Origin: Brachionus manjavacas
Taxonomy: Eukaryota > Rotifera > Eurotatoria > Ploima > Brachionidae
Direction: 5' to 3'
Length of the DNA stretch: 64,000 nt
NCBI GenBank assembly: GCA_019054805.1
Contig: JAHQIY010000008.1
Span: 5,069,501-5,133,500, forward strand
Every line of letters begins with the position of its first letter. Position 1 is the stretch's first letter. Below are positions 12,690 to 24,631 of the stretch, piece after piece. Made by a program: the position numbers and the translations under genes. Below the pieces are notes generated by a model. That model saw only the letters and a program-made list of their open reading frames with translations, was not told where the DNA came from and ran no database searches.

Positions 12690-14470
12690 AATATATTTAA
12701 TTGTGAAAAAGTGTTATTTTTAAAGAATTAGTGTCAAAAAATTAAAAAAAGTTGATTTTAATTAAATCTGATGTTAATTTAGTTTTTTACAATCTTAATA
12801 ATTAGGGATTTTTTTTGAATATTTGGGAAAATTAATGAAAAATTGGGGTATTGTAGAAACGATTTTTAATGACCCTTTTTGGCTACTTTATTTTAGTATG
12901 GAATTTTTTTAAAAATTTAACTAAAAACTTTAAATAAAAATAATTAATAATTTTGCTATTTTGCCCTTAACTTATAAATTGAAATCAAAGTTTGAGAAAG
13001 AAAAACAATGCTGATATTTAAAAAAAATTGGTGCTTCAAGCAAATGCTTATAAAGCACATTTCCTTTTAAAAATGGTCTGGTGAAAAATAATTCTTTTTT
13101 TTTTGATCGTAATACAACACTTTTATTTATTAAAAGGCTTCAAACTAATTACTAGGGGTAAAAAAGCTATACGATTTTTCATGTGACAGTTTAAAAAGAG
13201 AAGCAATTTTAAAATCAAATTTCGCTTTTTTTTGTAGAAAACATGTTCAAAAATATAAATTTAAATACCACAAAAAAATAAAACTAAACGTGCTGTTTTC
13301 TTTTTAAAAAGGAACAGCTCAATTATTCTTCAAAATCGTGGATTATATTTTTTAGCTTAAAACTTACTGTTAAAAAAATCTTAATTAAACATTCTAAATT
13401 TTGAATTCAATTAGCTGTTTAAAAACTGAATTATTCATTTTTTCAGACGAATTTTCAAATTTTTTGAAAGATTTCAAATAGCAAAATTAACGATAATTAA
13501 TATTTTAAAATTAAATTAAATCTTCGATAATAAAAAACACGAAAATTGCTTTAACTGAGTGATTGAGAAATAATGTTCTCAGAGACAAAATTTATTAACG
13601 CTCCAAGTAATAATTAAGAAAATAAATTCAGACGGTTATTAATTTAGAAACTGTATTTTTAAGACAGAGCTAAATTAAGTAAATTTCTTTGTTTATATTT
13701 TTTTCCAATTTGTTACTCTTGAGAATGAATTAAATAAGATTAACTGTTCCGAAAAATTCTTCTCAACAGAATATTAGACGCATTAGATTTTCAATTAGAA
13801 AAATTTAAATATCATCTATTAATCAAAATTTTCTTTAGAAATCAATTTATCTAAAAAAAAATCTTCTGCAATTAATAATTAGAAACATAAAATCAAAATT
13901 TAAACAACCAAATATAAGAATATTTAGAGCTTGTTTAAAAAAAAGCCTATTTCCCGCAATTTAAAATCTTTTCCTCACAATTCAAAGTTTATCAATATAA
14001 TTTCACCGAAACTGTAAATCTTTTCAACACATAAAAATAGATTTGAAATATTTACAAAAAATTTATATTTTATTTTAAATCAGAAAAAATCCATAACATA
14101 TTAATCATTTCGTTTGGAATCATTAACTAAATATTCATCATTAATTAAAATTTTCAATGCTAAAAAATTCTACTAAAGCCCATTTAATGATTTAACAATA
14201 TTCAAACTCATTTTATCAGTATTTAACACATATTCTCCTTTCAATAAATCTCTATTTTTTGCTTTCTTTTTTGCTCCATTGCCAAGAATTTAGCGAAATT
14301 GATCACTCGAGTAGTCGTTAATGAAATGGTGGCACATGTTATCATAAATTTTGAAAGAACGGCGTGTGCTAATTCATTAACTAAAATTGTTAATTTTCTA
14401 CCAGTTTAACTTGTTGAATTTAAAAATACCTTTTTTATGAAATTACTTAATAAAAATATTCAAATATTTA
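12690..14470. other. AT-rich intergenic DNA, no gene seen
   Basis: No coding block, terminal repeat pair or RNA gene recognised. The stretch ends at the left target-site copy of the hAT-like element. Confidence 0.6.
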
Positions 14471-14479
14471 AGAATTGAT

Positions 14480-15530
14480 GGGTTATCCCTAAAACACGGA
14501 TTTTTTTCCGGATTTTTAATGACTAAAATACAGATCCGGATTTTAAAAATGGTAAGTTTCAAATTAAAAAATTTATTTAAATTACCCAATTTTTTTTTAA
14601 AAATTGGAACGAAAAAATTAAATTTTGTAAATTTGAGTAAGTTTTGAGTTTATCAAATTTTTTTTTTGTGACATCAAAACATTTAAATTTTCAAAGCATT
14701 CTTCTTCAAATATATTTTTATATTTTACAAAATCAACATTTAAAGCACCATATGGAACATCTTCAGGCATTGTAAGCAACATATCTTCTTTTATTTTACA
14801 GCTGAAATCAAACTCTTTGTTGATCAAAACAAGTGACAAAACACGATTGTCTGTTTTTTTTAAACTATTTAACTCACTTAATTGTAATTGACTTTGACCC
14901 GAGCTCAAACCATTTTGTAGTTCTTGGGTATCGTTACAATTTCGTCTTAATTGTCCCTATACTCTCTTCCTGATTTAGTTTTCTTTTTTCCCTGTAACTT
15001 TGGCAAATTTCTTTTTTTTTTCGTTTTCAATAAGTCATAAACACCAAGGCTTAATTGAACAACTAATATGTACACAATAAATTTTTTTATCACACGTATA
15101 AGTTGTTTTAGAATTCATTCTAACCATAAATATTAAAAGTACCAGTCTGAGAACAAAAGTGAATAAGTCTCTGTAAGCTAAACCACTTAGCTCGATTCAA
15201 TTTGGACTCCTGTAAACAATATCATGTAGAACTTTTTGCGCTCTTGAATGCGAGCTATTAATCATTATCGTAGCTAAAAAATTGACCATTCTGCAGTGAC
15301 TTGAAAACTGTATCATTCGAAAACACTTCAAAGTTTTTTTTGTGCATAACTTCTCGAATATTTAAGCTATTGAGGATCTGTAAAACAGAACCAAATTCAA
15401 GAAAATTTCAAGATCTAAAATTATAAAATTAAAAAAAATTTGCTGATTTTAAATTGTCTTTATCAATTTTTTTCAATCCAAACCCGGGTCCGACAAAAAT
15501 CCGGAAAAAAATCCGCGTTTAGGGATAACC
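14480..15530. mobile_element. hAT-like non-autonomous DNA transposon
   Basis: Seen: the left end reads GGTTATCCCTAAAACACGG and runs on through TTTTTTTCCGGATTTTT. The right end, reverse-complemented, reads GGTTATCCCTAAACGCGG with the same continuation. This gives terminal inverted repeats of about 37 bp with a few mismatches. The flanks are GAATTGAT (14472-14479) and GAATTAAT (15531-15538), an 8-bp target duplication with one mismatch. Eight-base duplications are typical of the hAT superfamily. At about 1.05 kb with no DDE transposase domain, it would depend on a full-length relative. The exact boundary is uncertain by one base because the flank repeats G. Confidence 0.75.
14618..14908 (-). 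CDS. hypothetical 96-residue ORF inside the hAT-like element
   Basis: This is the only sizeable ORF in the element. It reads out a hydrophilic protein starting MSSGQSQLQLSELNSLKKTD and ending in a lysine/asparagine-rich tail. No zinc finger, DDE motif, signal peptide or membrane segment is visible. It could be the degenerate end of a transposase or a chance ORF. I do not recognise the family. Confidence 0.3.
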   Translation of the reverse strand: MSSGQSQLQLSELNSLKKTDNRVLSLVLINKEFDFSCKIKEDMLLTMPEDVPYGALNVDFVKYKNIFEEECFENLNVLMSQKKNLINSKLTQIYKI

Positions 15531-15536
15531 GAATTA

Positions 15537-15758
15537 ATGGCGTACAACATAAATGAAAAAGAAGATGATGTAGAGCTTAGCAAGCATAGGCTGAAAAAAA
15601 GGAGAAGACTTCCGCTTTCTGGGCTCTATGATGCAATCAACAGAAAGCGACTTCAAGAGACGCAAAAGAATAGCACATGGAGCTTGGAAAAGCATGGAGA
15701 ATGGATCATAGCACTGCAAGTGGAGCGAAAAATCAACAGCTATGTTACTAAGTGTTAA
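15537..15758 (+). CDS. small basic hypothetical ORF next to the hAT-like element
   Basis: This 73-codon ORF starts at an ATG that lies within the right target-site copy of the transposon. It has a very basic stretch (HRLKKRRRLPLSG, residues about 16-28), then a polar helix-like region. After the stop the same frame stays open for about 28 codons (from RGMLNIKQLNPVPLESIY), so it may be a decayed longer protein. The base composition is less AT-biased than the surroundings, which suggests former coding. Function unknown. Confidence 0.25.
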   Translation: MAYNINEKEDDVELSKHRLKKRRRLPLSGLYDAINRKRLQETQKNSTWSLEKHGEWIIALQVERKINSYVTKC

Positions 15759-15839
15759 CGTGGAATGCTAAACATCAAGCAGCTAAACCCTGTCCCACTA
15801 GAGAGCATATACAGACAAGTTCCCCAATTAACAAAATTT

Positions 15840-17500
15840 TGAAGTGATGTCCAAGTTTGATGACAAATAGTGATGTGCATTGATGAGAAATTGTCCTATC
15901 GCTTCAAAGTGACATACCAAGTAAAAATTGATGTGACATCGAATTGTAATCTTTGAAATAAATTGATAGAACACCAATCTAAAACTAATTTTTTCTTTTT
16001 CATTAAATATTTATTAAATTTTATAAATTTAAATTTTTTTTTGCAAGATAAATATTTAGATCGAATAAATTTGAATTTTCAAATGGTTAAAAATATTATA
16101 GAAGTTTGTTAGCGAGGCATTATTAAACAAATAAAAAAACTACTAACTACTAAAAGTAACTAGGTCTTAATTTTTTTTGGCTTTTACTTTAATTTGGAAC
16201 TTTTAAACAACTCTGAAAATAAACAATCAATAATCAGCGTCATGTACTGTTTATCAGAATATAAAGGATCTGAAAGAACAATTTCGATAAACAAACTATT
16301 ATCTATTTGTTCGAAACGAATATAATGGATTTCATTTATTTTATTCGCCTCAATTAAACAAAAATTTAAGTGATTAAGTTTTTTTATCTTCTTTACAACA
16401 TATAATCTAGTAAAAAAATATTTAATAATTAAAATAACTTTTAAGAATCAATCAAGTACTAATTAACACTAGAAGCACCAAGTATTTTAAGTGTTTTTGG
16501 AATCCTTAATTTAAAAAAAAAACTAAGTAGTATTATATATTTTTTATTGAACAAGATAAATCTACATAATCCGAAAGATATTTCTTTATTTGAAAAATCT
16601 GTTCAAAAAATGAAGATTTTAAATTTTTTAAAACTAGCCGAATGAATGGTTTGATTTTTTTTTTAAATATTATTTAAGGATTTACCACAAGGTACGTCCG
16701 AAAGGTTCAAGACTTTCTTTTGAACCCGCATGAAAGAAAAAAAATGAAAATTTTTTTTAGAATTTTCTATGCATAATTATAGTACCCTAATTTAATACGT
16801 AGATTAAAGTCGTTATTCTAACTTTTTCATCAAAATATTGGGAGCAATAATCCAACTTCTTAGTTTTTTCAGTTAAAAAATTTATAAAAATTCCCTAAAA
16901 ATTTGATAAATAGTTAAAGTGAAGTTAAGATAAGCAAAAAAAAATATTATCTTAGAAAACTATAACATGAAAACCTATTATTACCTCTGTTTTAAAAAAA
17001 AATTAATTAACTTTTATCAATTAATTGCATTTAGAAATTTTTGTTTTTTTTTAAAGAAAAAATACTATTTAAAATGATTAATTTATCGTTCTTGATCACA
17101 GTTTGGCTATTTCTCATATTAAATATAAAATTTTGATAAATTTCTTTAAATATTTAAAATAAAAACCAATATTGACTTAATTTAATTTTCTCAATTTATC
17201 TTATAATTTTTGTTGATCAAAATAATTTTTTTTATTAAATTAAATTATTAATATTTATACAACAAAAAATTAAAATTTATAAAAAAAAATATTAATTAGA
17301 TATACTTTAATTATCCTTTTAAATTTGTATCAGTCTAAAATTATTAAATTTTAAAAAGAATAATTTCATTGTATTTTTTAATAATGTAAATGATAAAGTT
17401 AAAAAAAAATATTCTTTAACTTCAGTTGAAATTTTCATCGATTAATAGTATATGTAAAAAAAACAGCGGCATGAAATTGATTAACAGTAGATGACGCTCA
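15840..17500. other. AT-rich intergenic DNA with one lone transposon end
   Basis: No gene seen. At about 16198-16216 the phrase CTTTTAAACAACTCTGA matches the right end of the MITE at 61587-61854, so this may be a truncated copy of the same element. Confidence 0.4.
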
Positions 17501-17893
17501 GAAAATAATATCAAAAAACTACAAGCAATTCAGAATACATCAGTAAGATCTATCCTTAAGTTAAAATATGATATTCACTCCAACATCGTGCAACATGAAG
17601 CTTTTAATAAACTAAAATTACTAACAGTCTCGAATCGTCTTTTTGAGTTGAGTGAGAAATATGTTGGGACAGGACTGAGTCATTCTATTCCATTGGTTGT
17701 AAGACTGGTGGAGGAATACAAAGAAGGTTTCGAATCGAGATATATTGAATACCCAACTCCATTGTGTAATTGCTCCCTGCTTTTTTTTATCTCATTTTAT
17801 TAACTTTAATTTAATTTTTTATTTTTGTTTTGATTTTTTTTTAAATTTTTTCTGAAGGAGTCCTAGCTCGGTACAGAAAACAAATAAATAAAT
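17500..17893 (+). mobile_element. 5'-truncated LINE copy (C-terminal end plus 3' tail)
   Basis: Bases from about 17500 nearly match 42562-42830. They encode KLQAIQNTSVRSILKLKYD, then the LTVSNRLFELSEKYVGTG block to SRYIEYPTPL. The 3' end reads TTCTGAAGGAGTCCTAGCTC then GGTACAGAAAACAAATAAATAAA, the shared tail of this family. 5' truncation is the usual product of target-primed reverse transcription. The coding block stays open from 17588 to 17803, so the insertion is fairly young. Confidence 0.85.
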
Positions 17894-19735
17894 AGATGTT
17901 GTGTACAGCTGATTTTGCAACTGTCAGGGCTGAGTTGATCTCATTGTCAACTAAAGAGTTAGCAGCGAAGCTGTGTCCAGATGGTGGACGGTATATACAC
18001 CCTTCGATTCTAGTTTTCATGTTTAAGTTTATTTGGGACCAGAGTTGTTCTAATATTGAGCTTTTTTATATGTTCTTAAGATCTTTGTTTTTATGTAGAA
18101 AAAATTTTATTTAACAAAAACTTTAATTTTTTTTTATTAATTATAATTGAACCCTCCTATTTTGAAAAAATTTGATTTAAATCAGATGCTATTCTAAATG
18201 AAACACTATTTTAAAACAAAATATGAAATTAAGAAAAAAAGGAAAATTTTTAGCAGATGTTGAATGATTTCTGAACTAAATTGCGAATAAATGTTTTTTC
18301 TAGTGTTAAATCCATATTTTCTAAATGTTATAAAAAATATAAAATTTTTGAGAGCTTTTTTTTCAAAATTTTAAATTTCAAGTCAAAATTGTGCCCCGAT
18401 AACTTTTTCTAATTAAAATATTGTTTATTTTGATACCATGAACATATGACTTTAATAAGGTCTAGGGGTCGAGCATACAAGTCAAAGTGATCCAACCCTC
18501 AAAAACCCACATATCTCAAAAAATTTAAAACCAAATGAGATTTTTATCTCAAAAGCTGGTCATTGTGATGAAGACATCACTGTTTATGTATGCGGTTCGC
18601 TGTGCAGTTGCATGCTAGCTTATTTCATATTTATATTTTATACTTATTTATTTTATTTATTTCATTTTTCCTCATATTTCTTATTATTTCATATTTCTTA
18701 TTCATATTTCCTCAATGTGATTTATATTTCCGCCCGGTGTTCAGTCTACGACGACAACCGGGCCCGGTTTTCTTTTTAGATAATAATAAACTTAAAACTT
18801 TATTAAAATAGTCTACTTTATTTTAGTCATCAATGAGGCTTTGGATGCTGAATTCAAATTTCTTTGAATTTTGTTAATATGACTTACCGTCCTCAAAATG
18901 CATTGAAAAAAACGGATAGAGGACACTTAAAGGCGAGAGTATGACATGTATCGGTTATGAATTTTTTTCATTTTTTTGGGGAATTTTTCATGCTGAAAAA
19001 CGTAGAAAAGTTAATTCCCAGAAATTCTCTTACTTACATACCGTGAAGATTTATGAAGCATACGCCTATAAATTTTTTAATAAAATTTTTCATCGACATA
19101 GAATAAAAGTATCTCAATTTTATTAAAAAATTTAAATTTTGGCACCATAATTTTATTTTTTTGTTAATCACGAAAGATTGAGTAGCAAAAAGGTGAACTT
19201 ATTAATCAGTTATAATCATCAACCAAGTGCTCAACAAAAAAATGTAGATAAATTTTTTTAAATTTCAACTGGATTTAAAAAAAAGATTATATTCATATTC
19301 ATTTTTTAAAAAGTCAACACCATTTGTCTTTTTCACGATAACAAAAGTATTTTTTCTCATATTTGAATATTTTTTATTAAATCAGAAATTTTTAAGATAA
19401 ATACTTATTGATAAAATTAATTTTTTAATTATCTTATGAACCTAATAACAGATAACTATGATAGATTTTTTGGGTGTAAAAAAATTAAAAAAAAGTGTTC
19501 AAATGATTTTTTTGTTTTTTGTTTAACCAATATTTTGAAAATCATCTTAAAAATTTCGAATCTTTATTTTTGATATCAAGACTATATCAAATTGAATGAG
19601 AAAAAATACACATTAATATGTCTTAATAAACTCTATTGAAATTTTTTTTTACAAAAACAACTTCAACTAAATTCTGGTTTTTGGAGGCGAAATTGTTAAT
19701 TTATTAAAAAAATAAACAAAAAACGAATAATAAAT
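17894..19735. other. intergenic DNA with repeat fragments
   Basis: Bases 17896-18060 are less AT-rich and open in one frame for 72 codons directly after the LINE tail. They are probably another repeat; I recognise no family. Bases 18243-18272 and 19022-19066 are each duplicated in intron 1 of the polycystin-like gene (33620-33650 in direct orientation, 33254-33302 inverted). No gene was found. Confidence 0.4.
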
Positions 19736-19739
19736 TATT

Positions 19740-20543
19740 TTATCTAATTAAAAAAGATGAATAATAAAGTCGCCTGACTCCAGAATCACCATGCATTACT
19801 AGGCAAGTTAAGCACATAGAGCGGTCAAAACAATCAGTGAACCACCAGCCAGCCTTCCAACCACTGCTACAATTCGAGTTAACAGCCAAATCATAGTCCA
19901 GATCAAAAGTAGAAAACAAAGAATTGTTCAACAGCATTAAAGAACTATGGTCCGGGAATTTGTCGATTTCTTTGTCCACAATCAATTTGAAATGACTAAA
20001 TTCATTTAAAACCTTGAAAAATCCAATTCTGTAATTCGTGTCGTTTAGAACAGCTGTGAGCTCTCTGCTTTTGTGCTTTGTTAACAAGTGAAAGTTGTCC
20101 AAGCCGAGAAAATGATCACCGTTCAAGTCACCAAATCCATTTTTGTAGACTTGGTAAGAGTTTTGAAAATTTATTGACGATTTGTCACTTTTACGGAACA
20201 AAACAGTCCATCCTCCGGCAGTCATATTACAGTAAACATTAAGTCTTTGACTAAAGTCGTCTCCATTAGGCTGGATCTCATAGATACCATTTTGTCTGAA
20301 TCCCATGCGAAAATAATCATTGCAGTCGGTGTAAATAGCCTCTTTTTTGTAAATTCGTACAAGAAGGTACGCAATTATACTCACTAAAATGGAATTGGAA
20401 ATAAGTGTCAGCTTGAAATCACTAATAACTGGCCCGAGACCATCTCTATCTAAAAATTTGCAAAAAAATACAATCTGAAAATTTGAATCATAATTGAACC
20501 AACTTTTTTGAGGACTTTTGTTCACATTTGATTTCTGGCTCAT
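19740..20543 (-). CDS. membrane-anchored fibrinogen-related protein (FReD)
   Basis: This 267-residue single-exon gene reads on the minus strand. Residues 1-44 are polar with no signal peptide. Residues about 45-64 (from LTLISNSILVSIIAY) form one hydrophobic helix followed by basic RIYKK, which suggests a type II membrane protein. Residues about 73-267 are a fibrinogen C-terminal domain, shown by the opening cysteine (YTDC), the NGIYEIQP strand, VYCNMTAGGWTV, the F-x-N-Y/S-Y-x-x-Y-x-x-G-F-G-D block with LGLDNFHLLT, and AGWWFTDCF near the end. FReDs bind sugars or acetylated groups and often act in innate recognition or adhesion. Odd points: the end departs from the family after the WWF-x-DC motif (CLTCLVMHGDSG) and the usual calcium-site residues are not evident, so ligand binding may differ. 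The start is the first ATG of the ORF. No TATA box or polyadenylation site is clear enough to call. Confidence 0.8.
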   Translation of the reverse strand: MSQKSNVNKSPQKSWFNYDSNFQIVFFCKFLDRDGLGPVISDFKLTLISNSILVSIIAYLLVRIYKKEAIYTDCNDYFRMGFRQNGIYEIQPNGDDFSQRLNVYCNMTAGGWTVLFRKSDKSSINFQNSYQVYKNGFGDLNGDHFLGLDNFHLLTKHKSRELTAVLNDTNYRIGFFKVLNEFSHFKLIVDKEIDKFPDHSSLMLLNNSLFSTFDLDYDLAVNSNCSSGWKAGWWFTDCFDRSMCLTCLVMHGDSGVRRLYYSSFLIR

Positions 20544-20549
20544 AGTGTC

Positions 20550-21950
20550 TGTGGCTGATTTTTAAAAATTACCCAAATATTTTTGATAAAAATTTTGATT
20601 TTGAAAATTCTTAACATAAAAAATATTAATTCAAGATATGTAAGCGTAATACTAGAATTGCAAATAAATACTTTAAAACAAAATAATTAAAAATATATTT
20701 GCAATCTTAAGTTTTTGAGCGACAACAAGGCATTCTAGCATGCAATTTTTTTAAAATAAATTATCAATCAGTTAATGAAAAATAGAATAATTTTAATTAA
20801 TTAAAATAAAATTCAAAATATTTTGGATGCAAAATTAATTTGAAAAAAAAACTAAAAACATCAGTTTTGAAATATTTTTTTTCTAAAAATTTGTCCATCA
20901 TTTTTATCATTGTGCATTTACCACAGTCTTCAATTTTTGGAAAACAAATTGTTTTATGCTAAATATAATTGCATAGGTACTAAATAGGTTCTTATTTATT
21001 AAAAATTAAAATTTGTTTTTAAGGTAAGGAATTAGACCTCTATTGTTACGAGTGGTTTTTGCTTAAATATTTATCTTTTTAGAATTAAAAAAAATTGATT
21101 TGGGTCACGAAGTTCTATTTTTCGAACAAATTTGTGGTTTAATCAAATCATATTTGTTAAAGATAATAGTGACTGAAATATTAATTTAAATATGATTTAA
21201 GTTTTGAAAATTTTAAATTAATCATTTATCTAATCACTGATTTGGCATTTGACAAACAATGGCACTAGAAAAGACTTTTAGGAACTGAAAATTGAACTTA
21301 ATCTTTCTAAACCCTTCTTCTGCAATAGAAATTTCAGTTCTAAAAAGTCCGGCTTTTTTATTCCAATAAATCCTTAACATTACGTTAAATTACGTAAAAC
21401 ATGATTTGTAAAAAATGGTTAATTAACTAAATTTTACGTAAATTTTCGTAAAAAAAGTAAAATTAGAAATTTTTAAGTTTAACTATGTAAACAAAAAATT
21501 TTGTTATAAATATGATTTTTGATTTTGGAATTTTTTTTTTTTTAATTTAATTTTTCACCATTTTTTACGTAAAAATTGGTAAAATCCAAAATTTTGGTAA
21601 AATGATAAAAAAACGAAAAAATTTAAGAAATATAGAAACCAATAAAATTTGTAACATTACACTTTTATTTTTAAGAATAAAAAAAAATTCCTTTTTTTTA
21701 ATATGTGAATTTAACCAAACCATGTTACCACATTAGATTAAAATCTTCGAATCCAGAAACATGAAGGAATACTTCTTACAAAGTCTCCACAAATTTCGTG
21801 GCAAATGGTTATTTTATTTAAGGATTGATTTGAGATGTGCAATGCTGGTCATTCAAATATTCAAATGAACCTTTAATTTTGGAACATTTGAATCGCCAAG
21901 ATTAAATGTAAACATTAAAGTTCTGTTTTAATTTGAATAAAGCCTTTTAA
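20550..21950. other. AT-rich intergenic DNA with an ACGTAAAA-rich patch
   Basis: No gene seen. Bases 21380-21600 repeat short phrases such as TTACGTAAA and TTTCGTAAAA, which also cluster at 26090-26270, 36840-36890 and 39230-39370. They look like an AT-rich repeat family without recognisable coding. Confidence 0.4.
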
Positions 21951-21957
21951 ATCAATA

Positions 21958-22310
21958 ATGGACTCTGTAATTTATAGAGATTTGAGAGCAGACAAATTTG
22001 ACTTAGCTTTTAAGTTACATCAAGACAATGATCCAAAACATAAGTTTAATTTATGTCGAAATTTTCTTTACCATAACAATATTATTTGGGTATTTTATAA
22101 AAATTTTAGTTTTAAAAAATTATTTAACATAGTAATTTTATTCGCCTCCAAAATCACTAGATTTAAACCCAATAGAGATGGTTTGGCATGGAATGAAAAA
22201 TTTCATCATCGAAAAAATACCAAGAAATCAAGATGATGCATTGAAATATATTTTTGAATTTCCAAAAACTCTCACGTCTAACAAATGCAAGAAATATTAA
22301 AAATTTAAAA
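21958..22310 (+). pseudogene. Tc1-type transposase C-terminal fragment
   Basis: The frame reads KLHQDNDPKHKFNLCRNFLY, the second catalytic-aspartate block of Tc1/mariner transposases (family consensus Q-D-N-D-P-K-H-T). After a frame change the DNA reads SPPKSLDLNPIEMVWHGMKN, the block carrying the catalytic glutamate (P-D-L-N-P-I-E), then KIPRNQDDALKYI. The frameshift and the absence of an N-terminal half make this a dead fragment. No paired terminal repeats were found around it. Confidence 0.75.
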
Positions 22311-22569
22311 AAAGTGAAATAATTCCAAATTTTATGTTAAAAAGTCAACATATTAATTGATACATAATTAAGGTAATTGAGATTGCTTTTCAAAAGGATG
22401 GTTTATGGTCAGGCATTAAAAATTTTCCCATGTCAAAATCGTATTTTTTATGAAAAACAGCAAAATTTGAGATTTTTTTGGCATTTTGGGAGTTTAAATA
22501 ATTTAAAGTAAATTTTATTTTAACTTATTTTTCTTTTATTCTCTTTTTTCTTTGATTTTAGACTTTTTT

Positions 22570-22625
22570 AATTAAATTTGAATGAGCTCTAGCTCGGCAC
22601 AGATAGACTAACAAAATAGTAATAA
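22570..22625 (+). repeat. degenerate LINE 3' tail
   Basis: TTGAATGAGCTCTAGCTCGG then CACAGATAGA, followed by A-rich DNA, resembles the 3' tail of the LINE family at 41300-43100 (GAGC-CCTA-GCTCGGTACAGAA). No coding sequence of the LINE is recognisable directly upstream. Confidence 0.4.
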
Positions 22626-22753
22626 TCAAATCATCTATGAATGAATAAAAATATTTTTTTTAAATCAAAATTACGAAATTCATTTTTAAATAAATCGAAA
22701 ATATTTTCAAAGCATTTATAACTTTTTCTACACATTAAACTTCATTCAATGTG

Positions 22754-22880
22754 GTTTTAATTTTTTGTGTTTGAATTACAAAATGCATCTAATGTTGAAA
22801 TAACATTGAAAAAGTGCGAGGTTTCAAATATTTTTTCAGTTTCAAAAAAAAAACAAAATTTTAAGTTAGTATTGCAAACA
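22754..22880 (+). repeat. left copy of an inverted dispersed repeat
   Basis: The phrase TTTGTGTTTGAATTACAAAA, then AATGTTGAAATAACATTGAA and AAAGTGCGA, is found in reverse complement at 25255-25380 with a few substitutions. The pair straddles the LTR element at 23677-25067. It could be the ends of a larger, older insertion or simply two copies of one repeat. Confidence 0.55.
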
Positions 22881-23676
22881 TGAAAAACATAGTTTTTTTT
22901 TTATAAATTTTGACTTTGGGTTTGTGATATGATAATCCTTAAAGATAAAAATTGTAGTTTAAAAAACTGACTACGCTCTGTTTTTCATTTTTCATAAATT
23001 AAGTATTTGTTAAAATGCACCAAACGAAAGTAAACTCAAAATTTTTTAAGAAGAAAACAAAGTTTTTCGTGCGTAGTCTGTTGGTTCACTTGTGACTGGA
23101 ACGATTCTTGTTGTCAGGTTTTATGAACTATTAGTTGACCTTATCTAAAAATTAGTAGGTAAATTTTGCGAAAAAGATGAATATGTGTCACCCAAAGTCA
23201 AACACTTAAAGGGTGAAAAATTAATTTTATTTTTCTTTAATTTTTATTATTTTAAACTGAAAGGCAAAGATTTAAGAAGAGAGAGCATCTAGGTATTTAA
23301 AATTGTTGAAAGAATAATACTAAGTGAAACTGATAAGAGAAAATAGTAAGCTATTTGTAAAGCTCCTTCAAATTAAAAATAAAATAATTATTAACTAATT
23401 TTTATATCAGTTTCGAGAATTAGGCATTTTATTAAATAGCTTAATTCAATTTTTTCACATAATCTAAAAATTGTTCGTCTAATTCTATTTTGAACAAAAA
23501 AATTGGGTGAACCAATAGTTAAAAAAACCTGAGAACAAGAATTTTCGAATATTAAGTGAACTTTGGTTCACCTAACCGACTAGAGCCAGTTTTTCAACGA
23601 CTGAATATAAACTTTAATCTGAATGAATTATTTTTTTCTTTTTTTTTTCGTTTTATTCATTTTTTTTATTTTATAT

Positions 23677-23700
23677 TGTAGTATAGTGACACAATCTAAC
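23677..23700 (+). repeat. remnant of the 5' LTR
   Basis: Only TGTAGTATAGTGACACAATC and perhaps a few more bases remain before the sequence departs from the 3' LTR. Confidence 0.6.
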
Positions 23701-23776
23701 TTCTTACAAAGTACCCGCGGAAAGCTTCATAAAAAATGCATTAAAGAAGAAAACCTGGCAATATGGTGAACAATTA

Positions 23777-24631
23777 ATGGAAAAGTTCTTAAGAATTTAC
23801 GAAATTGTGTTCACATTAGATACAATTATGCTGGAGAAGGAAGGAGTGATGGGGCACGAAGTCCAATACAGTGCGTTAGGATGGTCATCAAGTGGATGGC
23901 ATGGGACCAAAGATGGGGCAAAAAGGATAGCAGCCTGGTCATGGTGGAAAAGGCTGTTTGAAGAAAGTGGAGCGGAAATGGAATTCTTTAATCATATGAC
24001 AAAGAAGTTCGCCCCAGAAATGTTGGTCAGCGAGAAAAGGTGTACCATTTGCAATAAAGAAGTGGAAATGGACAAGGTGTGGGAACATGTAAGGACCTGC
24101 GCAAATTTACAAAAACTACAATTCTTCGAGCAAGAAATGGACAGATTATTTATTACCTGCGGGTTATGCGATGGAAGAGTAAAAGTGGACAACTATAGTG
24201 TGCATTTATTAGATTGCCAAGTGAAAATATATGAAAACTGTGGGCAAGAAATAAAGAAAATAGAAGAAACAGAACACTTATTAACTTGTCGTCCAGCTAT
24301 TATTCCTATATTTAGTTGCCCGCGCTGTAACACGGGGCTAACATAAGATGAGTTTGTGCAACATATTATCGGATGCATGGTTCCTAGAGAAAAGTGTAGA
24401 CTGTGTGGGGAAGAAAAAAGTCCTAACCATAGTTGTAGTGCCTGTCCTGTATGTGCATCCATTTCAGATGTAAATAACTGGCTAATTTTTCCTATATGTG
24501 GCCATGTACTAAGCGGAGAGGAGGAATGTTATAGAAATTATAAAAGACATTTTATGAGAGAAGGAAGGTTACAATGTCATACGTGCAGGGCGGAAAATCC
24601 TATAGATTTAAAAAGAATAAGGATGCCTTAA
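23777..24631 (+). pseudogene. C2HC zinc-finger/RING-like protein interrupted by one stop
   Basis: From ATG at 23777 one frame runs to 24631, broken only by TAA at 24344-24346. The same frame is also open upstream to the LTR remnant (reading TSYKVPAESFIKNALKKKTW), so the true start is lost. Cysteine/histidine modules follow one another: CTICNKEVEMDKVWEHVRTC, CGLCDGRVKVDNYSVHLLDC, a third with C..H-x3-C, and CPRCNTGLT before the stop with QHIIGC after it. Next come CRLCGEEKSPNHSC and a RING-like end (CPVC, then PICGHVLSGEEEC, then CHTC). The ending ENPIDLKRIRMP sits just before the polypurine tract. RING-type domains usually recruit ubiquitin-conjugating enzymes; that role here is inference. 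It may be a captured host gene or the element's own accessory ORF. Confidence 0.55.

Noticed and set aside
18590-19126. Two ORFs of 61-73 codons at 18590-18811 and 18941-19126
   Set aside because: Phenylalanine/isoleucine runs from TTT/ATT repeats; part of the DNA is a dispersed repeat.
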